A DNA stretch of 64,000 nt, taken from NCBI GenBank assembly GCA_945859605.1, contig OX243812.1, forward strand, positions 2,390,463 through 2,454,462. The letters run 5' to 3'. The DNA comes from Lumbricus rubellus (taxonomy: Eukaryota > Annelida > Clitellata > Crassiclitellata > Lumbricidae). Below the pieces are notes generated by a model. The model saw only the letters and a program-made list of their open reading frames with translations. It did no database searches and was not told the DNA's origin. This document shows positions 10,060 through 22,100 of this stretch, piece after piece (the first letter of the stretch is position 1; every line of letters begins with the position of its first letter). The position numbers and the translations under genes are program-made.

Positions 10060-11349
10060 ATGATGATGATGAAATTATTTGCTGAGACTTTCCTGGTGAT
10101 GACCTCTTTCCTTATGTGTACTTGGCATCCCGTATTTCCTGAATTTATCGTCACGCCTCAAAACACCCTGGCAGAGCTTGGCAAAGAAACAAGTCTTGAG
10201 TGCTGTTCTTCACAAAACAATTCAGGGTTGCAGTGGCACTTTCGAAAGTTGAATGACGGTGAACTCTTTAAGATGCTTTGTAGTCGACAAACGTGTCACG
10301 GAGATGGGTATTCAGCAGTTAACTTTTCTCGTGATTGCTCCAGACTGAATATTAATGCATCTTTAGTTGAGGTTGCTGGGCTATACATGTGTAGTGAACC
10401 GGAGACTGGGGATCGCTGTGCAGCCTACCTTGTTATCTACGAGTTTAATTGTGGCCACAAAATCAGCAGTAAAAATAAATTTGATGGTGGACTTCAGGTG
10501 GTAGTTACCTGTACAGCCTTATGGAATGGAAAGCTACCTTTTGAAATGGTATTCATGACAGCTGGTGGAAAGGAAATGCAGCCAATTCAGTTTTCGCAGA
10601 GACAAGACGTCTACAGCGCTTCCTTTTCAGTTGACCTCCCCAGTTCGATGCTACCACCATACTCGATCCGTATTCAGCTTCTCTCTACTGGAAATACTGT
10701 TGAATGTATTGACACACATTCTCCTGTCGCTAATTGTAGTTCGCCTGGAGAACAACTGATGTACGCTGTCACCAATGTCAGGACGAACTGCCCAAAACAG
10801 GACTGTGAAAAGAAAAAAGGCGATGAAATAATCTGCTCGGCTTATGGATCACCCTCTCCAAAGTTCCAGTGGTTGGACTGGGATCGGAAACCAGTGGGTG
10901 ACGGTTCAGTTTTGCAAGTGAACGATGTCGGAAGCTTTGAGTTCATCTGCATTTCGAGAAATACGATTAACGGACTGGAATATGAGGCATGGGAGAAAAT
11001 TAAGGTGACGATTCCAGAAGAAGCAGAGGGAATGTCGTCATTCACGATCGTTGGAATTTTTGTAACTGTGATAGTTGGGATGTCTATTCACTTCATCATA
11101 CTTGTTGTGGGGCCAGTAAACATTCGGAAATATGTTCACGCTTGTTTCAAGAAGAAGAAGGATGAGTTTCTGTTGCTGAAGAAGAAGGATGAGATTCTGT
11201 TGCCGACTTCTATTCGGTATAGTCAGGACAGTAATCCACCTGCAGGAAGTAGGAAAGCAGAAGAAGCTGAGGTTCTTGTGCCTCTTTACCGAGTCAAAGG
11301 AGTAATTGCTGAGCCACCAATTATTGAAGATGGAGTTACTTCATTTTGA
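10060..11349 (+). CDS. Type I membrane protein with three Ig-like domains
   Basis: This is an uninterrupted 429-residue frame. Residues 5-25 form a hydrophobic signal peptide. Ig-like domain 1 pairs C48 or C49 with C111 in a YMCSE context. Domain 2 runs from about C151 to C216. Domain 3 has C259, W271 and C297 (FICIS). Sequons include N89 and N225. Residues 327-350 are a single transmembrane helix. The cytoplasmic tail of about 78 residues is lysine-rich and contains a small tandem duplication (KKKDE-LL twice, 363-381) plus tyrosines Y387 and Y410. The layout fits a cell-surface receptor or adhesion molecule; I do not recognise an orthologue. An acceptor-like TTTTCAG lies 11 bases before the ATG, so a 5' exon is likely. 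Confidence 0.85.
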   Translation: MMMMKLFAETFLVMTSFLMCTWHPVFPEFIVTPQNTLAELGKETSLECCSSQNNSGLQWHFRKLNDGELFKMLCSRQTCHGDGYSAVNFSRDCSRLNINASLVEVAGLYMCSEPETGDRCAAYLVIYEFNCGHKISSKNKFDGGLQVVVTCTALWNGKLPFEMVFMTAGGKEMQPIQFSQRQDVYSASFSVDLPSSMLPPYSIRIQLLSTGNTVECIDTHSPVANCSSPGEQLMYAVTNVRTNCPKQDCEKKKGDEIICSAYGSPSPKFQWLDWDRKPVGDGSVLQVNDVGSFEFICISRNTINGLEYEAWEKIKVTIPEEAEGMSSFTIVGIFVTVIVGMSIHFIILVVGPVNIRKYVHACFKKKKDEFLLLKKKDEILLPTSIRYSQDSNPPAGSRKAEEAEVLVPLYRVKGVIAEPPIIEDGVTSF

Positions 11350-14300
11350 CGCCATGAGCAATGCTGAATTACAGTATACATGTATAGTAATTGTATACGC
11401 CGTTTTCAGTGACAGGTAATTATAAGATCTTTTACATGACTAATTAATTAGAGAATTAGTTTTAGTTCGAATTTCATATTTTGAATTTTAGGAATTGAAT
11501 TGGCATTTTTTATGAGAATTTATTAATTAGAATTATCACTCAACTAATTGATTATGGTTTTTTCTGACATCAGAGTACTTACAAAGCAGCAGTTTGGAAT
11601 TCAGTCTATATGAGAACTACGGTATTTCAGATTGTGACGAAACTCAAATTTCGATTGTCTAAATCCAATTTCTTTCGATTACTGTGGAGTACATATTTTA
11701 TTTATAGATTGGGGGACCTTGAATTTTGGAACGACAGTATCTTGAGTTCTAATGTATTGTCTTAAAGACTATTTATTTACGTATTAACACTATTTCTTTA
11801 CATATTTCTAGCAAATCCTGCTGTGCCAAACAAAGTCTTGCTTTATTTATTATGCTCATTTTTCAGAAACATGCAGCTGGAGAACATTGAACATTAAACT
11901 AGAGGCGAGGAATATTGAGGCACTTTCAAATTAATTTTACTGTACAGTCAGATCTCACTTCTGTAGTGAAGTTTTTAAAAATGAAAAACATGACTGAACA
12001 AAATTCTTTCAAAGATTCTACTAGTCTGAAAACAATGTTTATTACTTAAAATGAGAGCACTCAGCAAAGTATAATTTTGGTGATGTGTTGTCAATGTAAT
12101 TATAAAGGCAATTATGAGATTTTAAATAGAACTAGACAACAGTTGGAGTTAGCAAAATTTTGATTTGATATTAATTTAAATTGTCCACGAAGCATATTAA
12201 TTTGCTAATTAATTAGTTTATAATTAATTAGTTACCAATGACTTGGTCTCTTTTTCCGATTATTTGTTCACTATCTCTGCTAATAGGTTCTTTGATAAAT
12301 TCTGTTTTGCAGCTCTGAAGAGCTATGGCAAATGTGTGTGAAGATTCATATCGAAGAACAGCTCAATGCGCAAGCAGACAGGAAGATATTCCAGAACTCG
12401 CAGTTTTTTAACCACTGCATTCGTTGCGTCTTTCGTGGCAACATGTTCTTTGTTCTTTGGTGCCTCTTGTTAACTCTAAATAATGTTGTTTACATTTAAA
12501 ACAATTTTGACTGTTTTTAAATTCTAAAAACAGTTTTGTTATTTGTGCATGTGTGATTTTACAACCTGTCACTGTTCTACAGTTTATTTTAAAATGCGTG
12601 TAATCGTTGTATACAACGTAGTGTATGTGTCCTTGTCGTATACAAATGATGGCTACTTTGAACCCATCCATTGGTACACAAAAAAATAAATTGTATTTTC
12701 TATCCCTCCTCTGCCTTGTTGCATCCAGTGCATTTTGTGGAACCCCCATGGATGCATAAGTTAATTAGCGAAAATCACATGTATAAAACATTTATTTATA
12801 CCGTAGGCTACAATGTATTTTTGTTCAGCATCATATTTTGCTAGAGCTCTAAAATTTGTTAACTGCTCTGGTTTACTGTTTAAATCTGAGCATAATTTTT
12901 AATTACATGTGATTAAATGCCATCAGATGACTTTAGAATTATAAGAAAAATTATAAATAGGCGAATGTGGACATCATATTTGGACATTTATTTTGTGTAC
13001 GTACATTTTGTCGCCACTTTGTTCGGGACCACTGCACACTGTACAAATCGCCAAAATCATCGGTGGTACCCCTTCCTGCATACGTAAGATATGGACAGTC
13101 CCTTTACATACTTTTTAATACTTAATTGTAAATACGTACATTTCTGAGGTGCTGCTCTTAAGTTATAAGCAAAGCATCAACTTATTCACAAGCTCTACAT
13201 AATAAGCAACAATTTAGCGTCTTCCATGCACTTCTAAAAACGTGATTTAGGTTGTAATGTGTTTTGTTGCAAATTCTTTTGCATAAGCGTTGTGTTATAA
13301 TACTAGAACATCTGACAATTACTATGGTGCTAATGCAAGAATCAAATTTAAAAAACATTCCATCTAATATTGTGGCCTGTTGGTATGGAATTCCCTTCTT
13401 GAAGATGTAAAAATTACCATGACCTGCAAGCAACTTAGATTCAGATTAAAGAATTTTGATTAAGAATTGTGTGTGCTATTGGATGAATTGTGTAATGGGT
13501 AGGCCTATGCTTCTCGATATTTTCTTAGTGATTGACTTTGTTGATCGCTAAATGTTAGCATTATTAGTGCAATTACTAATATTATGCAATCCTTCGTTCT
13601 TTTCGTTTTGATATATGCTATAATTTTCTATAATCTGCACTAGCCACTGAATGTTTCACTTTGCATTTATTTATGTTTTTGAATCAACTTCAGGAATGCA
13701 TATTAACTCTGGGAATGATCCGGACAAGTTTTTTTGTCAGGGTTATATATTATATCATTCTTTTCGGTTGACTCATTGATCTGTATCATTGTTGTGTTCA
13801 GATTTATAAAATTTGTTTGTCTTTGCCATACAGTATATTTCACTGATAGACTATGTTGCGCTGCTATGACATGCAAGTTGAAAACCAATTAAGTCAATCA
13901 ATCAAACAAGCATGTGGTTGTAATACCAGTGAATTTCTTTATTTATGATGACGTTTTATAAATTTTCAGATTTGTACATTTGATTGTACTTGATTGTAAG
14001 GCATGTGTTGTGCAAATACTTTTGGGAAGTACCTTGAAATGGAGAATTGAATATCATTAAAAACTTTTTGAATTGCAAAACGCTAAAAGCTACAGATTAA
14101 AAAAAATTAATAGTTTTCAAATACTTCTTGAAGATTCATTTTATACTTGCCAGCAGTTTTAGTCATTGTTGTTTTTAATGTATTTATTTGTGTTCATTCC
14201 GACTTTTGCTTCACCATTAATCTAGGTCAGTTTGCATGATGCTGCTGCGTTTTCCACCATTGACAGTGTGCAATGTGATTAGCCTGCTTCCTGCCACCTT

Positions 14301-16162
14301 CATCGGAGGTAACTTGAGCTGATTTTGTATTATTTAACTATGCATTGTCTTAAATTTAGTTTGCTATCGTTATTTTGTGTAAGTTGTGTAAGTACTCGGT
14401 TCTCTTATTACAGATATAAGTTTCAAAGCTTCAAGACAATTTGTTAAACTGTGAAAAGAAATGTTTGAAGGTCTTATTGCATTGGTTAAAAAAAATTAAT
14501 GTGAAACAAATACTCTGACAACCATTTTTGCCTTAAGTTTTATAACAGTTGTGTAGAATACAGGTGTTTCTTGCTTATTCTGTTGTGTTTTTGGCAGGGC
14601 CAAATTGGTTTTTGTTAACTTTCGTGATGTGCCATATGGCACCCTGCCATTGTTTCACAGAGTAGCAGTGGCATGTACCTTTCCTGTAGTCCACATAGCC
14701 CTAATATTATAGGCCTACGATGACTTTGGTTGATCAGCAACCATTTTAGCAACAAATAATACTATTCAAGCCTTTATAACGATAGATAGCTAAAGTCTAT
14801 GGCTGTTCTGCTGTGCTGACAACGACCGATCCAACCTTGGCTCCACTGACGAGGTACTCCGGTATTCTACATGATATCTCAGAAGAAGTGCGAAGCTGCT
14901 GCCATTGTTCAGCAACTCTCATGGCCAGTCAGTCGTGGATATTCCTCCTTCCCCCGCCCCTCATTCGGAAGTCTTTACACTTCACCCTTCAACGGCAATA
15001 TCCTTGCGTTCCGTAACATAAGGTAGGGTGTTGGAAACTAGCATATCGATTATTTAATTCTTTCGGGTGCTGGATGCATGTAGGCCTAGCTAAGAGCAGC
15101 TGTTCTTCTAACGAGCTAGATATAGCACACCAAAATAGTTTAAGATAAGTCTGGCGTAGAAGGTCTACAAATAAACAAGGAAAGTTTTCACTAGACCCTA
15201 CTACGCGAGTGAGAATGCGCAACTTGCAGTTCTGCAAGAAATGCCAAATAAAATCATTGGCAGACTATTTGCTGAACAAAATTATTTCGCTTTAGGCCTA
15301 TTAGCAATTAGCCTGATCGAATAACGCACACATCAGATACGTTGCGTTTGATGCGTAAGTTACGTAAAAAGCTTTGCTAAGCTTAATGTAGCCGACCTTG
15401 ACCGTGTATTCGTATAGTACTTCGGAAAAGCGAAGCAGACGTTTAACTCTTAAATCGACTTATTTCTCGAAATATGATTCAATTCTGTATTTAGTTTTTA
15501 GATTTATTATCGAATCGACGAGTTTTGCGGAGGGATAATTTTGACACAGGTCTGTGCTACATCAGATAATTATACGCTTTGCCGGGAGTTGTGTTTACAC
15601 TGGACAGGTTCATTTCACCCTATCCACTCCACCCACTTAATCCTCGCAATGACGTTATTATTTTGATGGCGATGATCGGATTGTGGAGGCGAGATTGGAT
15701 CTATACTTGAAATTTGATGATTCGCTTTGGGATGCTTTATTAACCGGGTTACTGACATTTTTTGTCAGAAATATTGTTAAGATCATAACCTTGCGTTTTT
15801 GAATATCAACGACGTAGATGCTAATTTGAATAGAGACTGTACTTGCCTCACATAATTTAAATGACTCGCAGACTTTGAGAAGGTCATTTTCACTTTGCTT
15901 AAGTTCCTTCAACGTAAGACACAGTATGATAATTATGAAGCACATCGTCTTTAACGTCTTATGAGCATTAATAATTACTAATATTGTAATAGCTATAATT
16001 TACTACTACTAGGTTGCTTTGCATTGTCAGGGGTTTAGAACAAATGCTAATAGTGAAATCCTCAGATGAAATTTCACTTGTTTTATTGGCAAGTATAAAT
16101 ATTACGTTATTTAGAGTGAAATCTCACGTTGAGGAAGCAACTGTCAAGAGTGATTTGTCATC
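11350..16162. other. Intergenic region between the Ig gene and PACSIN
   Basis: The stretch is AT-rich with no recognisable conserved exon. The short frames here (12408-12749, 13182-13433, 15658-15945) show no family signature or codon bias. A diverged copy of the 70-bp dispersed repeat is at about 13150-13195. TAGGCCTA occurs at 13500, 14710, 15081 and 15293. The last 150 bases before 16163 probably include the PACSIN 5' UTR. Confidence 0.5.
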
Positions 16163-19100
16163 ATGTCTTCAACCGACGAACTTTTAGTCGCATCTAGCGA
16201 CAGTTTCTGGGAGATCGACTGTTACAAGTCAACCGTGAAACGCACGGAGGATGGTCTGCACATGTGCAGCGAGTTGATGAAGCTTATTGCCGAGCGATCA
16301 GAAATCGAGACCAAATACTCAAATAAACTGAAGATGTGGTGTAAAAAGTGGAACGACGTCATTGACAAAGGTTGGTGTTTCTGACATTAATGCATCATGA
16401 ATTTCCTCTTCCTTCTCTGTCACCTCTCATTCTTTGTGTCTCTCCACTTGCACTTTCTCCTATATATCTCCCTCAAGACTGACAACTGAACTTTTGGTAT
16501 TAAAACAGTTAGCTCAGCATTTTAAATTATTCACCAGCACATGAGTTTCTGCATTAATTGGTCGAATTATCGAATACCAGTTGATTTGAAGATAGGAATT
16601 CTTGCTAAGCAGTTAGTGAGATTGTTGAAAATAATTTTTGCTTGAATAGAAGCTGGATTGATGAGAAATTATTGTTTTTAATTAATTAGAAGTTGCATCG
16701 ATGCAGAATAATTTCTGCTAAAATGAAAGTTGGAGTGTTTACAATATTTCTTGCTTAAATGAAAATGAAACTGATGAAACGAATTGTTGACGTTGGATTG
16801 ATAAAAAATAGTAAATGCTACAATGGGCGAATTATTTACGACACTAAAGTACACAATTGCCAAACTTTGCAAGCTGTCAAGTTTGCATTCATTCATTCAT
16901 TCATTCAGAGCATTTATATAGCGCCCCTTCAAGAAACTACTCAGAGGCGCTCCCAGCCCAACCACGAACAAAGAAAAAAGACTTGAGGGACTTGTAGAAC
17001 GCAGCCGGATGGACCACAAGTAGTGAGCGAAGCGTAACCGGGAGGTCGTTCCAAACAGTAGGCCCCACGACCGAGAAAGCACGGCGCTGCTTAATAGCCA
17101 TATGGTCAACTAATAAAGAATATTCTTTTCTATTCTATCGTATCCTGGTTTTGCTCCTGCACCTTCTCACAACAACCACCAGTGTCCACCACCCTAGCGC
17201 CATGCTGTTTCCAATGCTAGACCTCCCTGATTCTAGCCTGGCACTGAAACAGACCAACCATCTGGCTGCCTCGCGTTGATTTCGATACAGCACCAGCAAA
17301 TGAGCTGGTCTCCTGACTTGCTTTTATTTGGTGCTGAGAAGTTCAGGAGAATTACATTGCATAATACATTGTCTTGTATGTACTTTGTCATGTACAAATT
17401 TTTCAGATTTTGCTAGTATTCATGGATCAGCTTTTCATGTAGTGGTTTTAATTAGTGCTTTGTTAGTTTAGTAATTAGCCATTGATCAGTGGTTCATCAT
17501 ACGCTGTTTGCTTTTTCATGGTTCATCAATGCTTGCTTCATCAATAAATTATAGACTGATTCTCTCTTGTCTCAATTAACTGACCATCTTATTGATCTGA
17601 TTAATTAGGACTTGGTGTTGGTGAACTTTTGGTTGATGCCTTTGGCAATAAACATTGGTGCAATACAATTTACTAATTAAATTAATATCTTGATGATGAA
17701 GATGAAGTGATAATGATGGTATTGATGATGATGAAGACGATGATAATGATGAAGATGATGGTGATGATGATGTTGATGACAACAATACAACTGAAATTTG
17801 ATATTAATAATTACCCTTCTTGCAAAGCTCAAAAATTGCCCATGCCTTGGTGGTACAGCTGCAGTTATATTGCAGAGCAGACTTTTTGAGTGAAAAACAC
17901 GCTCAATATCCCAACACAGTGACCACCTCGAACAAGGATCGAACCCGTACTCTCTGCATTACAGGCCAACCGCTCTGACCAATCAGTCACTGAGCCTCAC
18001 ACAACAGCAACAGCAGCAGCTAGAAAATTGGTCTGTCATATTTATCATTGGTTTTCCGATGCATTTTGGCATTTGTTCGGTTGAACAAAGTCTGCTCTCA
18101 GTTCCGTTTGCTCGTGCCTTTGCTAAGCAGAATCATGCCTTCTCAGTGGTAGGCCCTTCGACCTGGAATGACCTCCCCTTGATGCTCATGCTCCTTTTCT
18201 AGAACAACTTATCAGGCATTTATCTCACCTTAAGACAGCTTTATTTAACCGTGCTAGTGTTGGGAGCGCCTCTGAATAGTCTCCTTCAAGAGGTGCTATG
18301 CAAATTCATTTCATGAATGAATTCATGAACGAATTTTGCATGGACGTCTCTTTACATTTCCGACATAGGAACGGAATACGGAACGAACAAAGCGATCCTG
18401 CTCGGGTCATTGCAGGAAGCGGACGCAATGGGAGAGGTTCACAACACGATAAAGGATCATTTGATGGAAGTCCATGCGGAGCTGAAGAAGTGGAAGAACG
18501 ATAACTACAAGAAGCAGATGGTGGTGGCTGGATGCAAGGAGGCAAAACAGTTCGAAGATGAATTCAAAAAGGTAAACAATTCTTTCGCTTCATATAAAGC
18601 TTGGTTCTGTTCATGGGTGCATTTAACAACGGTTTATGGATTTTGAACCTTCGAAATAAATGATTTCTGAAATTTATTACATGATTTTGTGCATTTTGCG
18701 ACCACTATTATTGGAAAAAGCCAGAAATATTTTTAGCTACGCCTCTGATTCTGTTAATTCATTTGGAGCATTGAGGCACTTGTTATGGCACCCCTTCAAG
18801 ATTTTTACTCTAAGGCATTCCTGGATACACTGAATCAGAGTTTCACATCAAAGCGCATAAGCAATGGTGAGTTAGGAACTTGTCCCTGCGCCTCAGCTTT
18901 AGGTGGATTCAAGCCCCGCAACGTTTCGGCTCCAAGGCACCGAATATACCTCTACACCACCATGCCCCAATGTGAATTGTGGCATTGCTCAAGACTTGTC
19001 TACTTTAATGTTTAGTCTCTGATATCTTGAATCTCAAGACATGAGAAAAATCTTACACTCTATGACTTCACAGCACATTGATCCTGATGTTCTATATTTT

Positions 19101-22100
19101 GATCGTCAGAATGTTGACCTCGTGACGACCTGTGTTTCGGAGTGCCATCAGTTGATGGCTTGCGTGTTAGATGCTGGCGAGATAGAAGTTTCTAATTACG
19201 ATTACAATTACAGTCAAATGGATCTGTCGAGATAATCATGATTGTTGACTCTGGCTTCTCTGCTTGCAAACCAATGTTTCTGTTGCGATAACACCAGTGT
19301 GTTGCTTTACTGGTGATAAGATGATTTGTTGTTACAATGTGACCTTTATCCGTTTCATACACTGGGTTTCACCAGTGGAGTTGGATTACTTACCATGTGG
19401 TTTCACTTGAAGGGAGTATTGTTTGAAGGGATCATTTTTGAATGGATCAATGTAGTTTGAATGGATCATTGTTTGAATGGACTATTAATTGAAGGGACCA
19501 CTGTTTGAAATATTCCATTGATTAAAGGGACCCTTGATCGAATGGACCATTGATTGAAGGAACCATTGATTAGTGAGGTTGCTATGAACCACGAATAATA
19601 GTCAGAGGAAATTAATTATTTTACAAAAAACCAGGGTGGGGCATAGCCAGAAAAAATTCTGTGTTTTTTTATCTTGGAGGATTTCTTTTCATGTTCAATA
19701 GTTGAACGTGCAGGCACAAAAGTTTATGAGGAGAAAACTGAAACTCTTGGTTTAATTAACCAATTAGCAGCTCACATGTACGCTGAATTCACTCTTATCT
19801 GCTATTTGCAGCCATCTTGTTTTGACAGGATCAGTGCATGCTTTCACGCACTAATTATGATTAATAATGATTAAGTAATGATTTGGATAAAGCGGATTAG
19901 ACCATGCAAAAATTATGCAGTTCTGTATGGTATATTGTCTTTTAAAACAGTTATGTTTATATGAATAAAAAACTCTGTTCCGTCTAAATCTGTTCTGATC
20001 CACTTTGTTCTATGATGTTATCTGATATTAATCCGCATTTCTTCTCACAGTTCTAAAGCAATCACAGATTATTCTTTAGAGGTACAGACACTTGATACAT
20101 TTGATCTGTTCTATTGGCATTCTTATATAGAACAAGTATCACCGTTAAAAGAGGTGTGAATATGGCATTATGCTCATTTATTTATTCATTCACTCAGTCA
20201 TCCCCTCATTTATTCATTCATTTAAATAATTTATGTAGCACCCCTTCAAGCAGTGCTCAGAGGTGTGCTCCCAGTCCAACCGCAGGGATACAAATAGGAC
20301 TGAAGGAACTTGTAAAATGCAGATCAGTCGTCCCTATGTATGCGATACTATTCCAGACAGATATACCTACAACTGAGAAAGCACACACATACAGACGTGC
20401 ACCTGTGTTGGGGTCTTTACTTGTCTATGAAAATGAAGTGTCAACTCCTAATCAACATTGAGCTTTCTCTGTTGTAGGGTCATCCATCTCGAATAACCTC
20501 CCTTCAAAGTTCAAAGCCGCGTTTTTTGCATAAATTTCCATCCATCGATGAATGAATGAATGAGTGAGTGAATGAATGAGTGAATGAATGAATGAACGAG
20601 CGAATGAATTAATGAATTAATGAGTGAATATGCTTTCAGCTGCTTTGCTCCTCAATTTGAAGTCACCTTCTAACCAACTCAATTCCTCAATTTAGATCTA
20701 CTGGTATATCAAGACTTGCATGAATTTGTTGTTTGACTACATCTTGTCTTCGTAGATCTCTTCTTCAGATCCTGATTTACTGGCTTTGCATAGCTATAAA
20801 TAAGTCAAGTGAACACACCATTAGTCAGCACCGATGATAACATTGCTGCACTTCTTATAACGTGCATCATTTTCTTGTCTGAAGATGATTTATGATGTCT
20901 TCGTTCGTTCTGATGTAGGCTACACTAACAGAGGTCCTAAAAACAAACCCTGATTTTGATAAATAAAAATGCATTTTTAATGTTATATGTACCGCATTGA
21001 ACCAAACTATCTTTGTTAGTGCAGCACACCACATGTGTGTACACTGTACAGATACAGTCAATTGGGCGGTCCGTATATTTATGTACGCATGGACTCCATT
21101 GTCTTACGATGATGATGACAATGATAATAGTGATGATGATGATGACAATGATGATAGTTGTGACGTGTTTTGTCATGTGCTACAGGTTATATCATGTTAT
21201 GACATTATGTGTCATGTGTGATATTTTATGCTTTCTCATAATTTTGTATTATCTTAATGTTATTTTATCTTGTTTAATGTGTTAATTATCAAATATTGTG
21301 TTCTGGTGTGATGTATTATTCTAGGCATTGTTTTAGTCATAGTTGTAAAAAACGTTTTTTTCCGTTTTTTATTCGCTCCCAAAAAACGTCGTTTTTTTCG
21401 TTTTTTATTTTTCCCATCGTTTTTTATCGTTTTTTATTATTTCTTTGTCTTTATTTATTCATTTATTTCTGTTATTATTTTCTTAAATGTTAATTTTTTC
21501 TGATATTTTTTATGTTTTCCGCAAAATCTCAAGGATTCAGCTAACTAAAGTCATTATTTCATCGTTTAACATCATCATTTAAGAGATAGACTGCGTGTAG
21601 TAAGTTCCTAATCAAGGTTTTCAACGTTGAAATGCGGTTTTAGATGTAGCAAAGTCAAATTATTTTCCGTTTCCGTTTTTTATCGTTTTTTTGTCGTTTT
21701 TTATTATTTCGAAAAAAACGTCGTTTTTTACCGTTTTTTATTCTGTTTCCGTCGTTTTTTACATCTATGGTTTTAGTTGACTCAATTCTTGTGTGTTGTA
21801 GGCGCAAAAGCCATGGGCAAAGAAGCTTGGTAAAGTGCAGAAAGCAAAGAAGGATTACTACAACGCGTGCAAGCTAGAGAAAGCTGCAGCACATCAAGCA
21901 ACGAGTCAAGTGGGAATGGCAGGCACCACAGAAGATCAGGTGAGACATCTGCAAAGATTCAGATGTATGATTAGAAGGATGATGGATGATTACAGTAAAA
22001 TAGATGATTAGAAGGAGGATGGATGATTAAAGGAAAATGGATGATTAGAAGAAGGATGGATGATTAAAGGAAAATAGATGATTAGAGGGATGATGGTTGA

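Noticed and set aside
14813..15016. Possible coding exon upstream of PACSIN
   Set aside because: Short frames without conservation signal, and the PACSIN N-terminus is complete in the exon at 16163.
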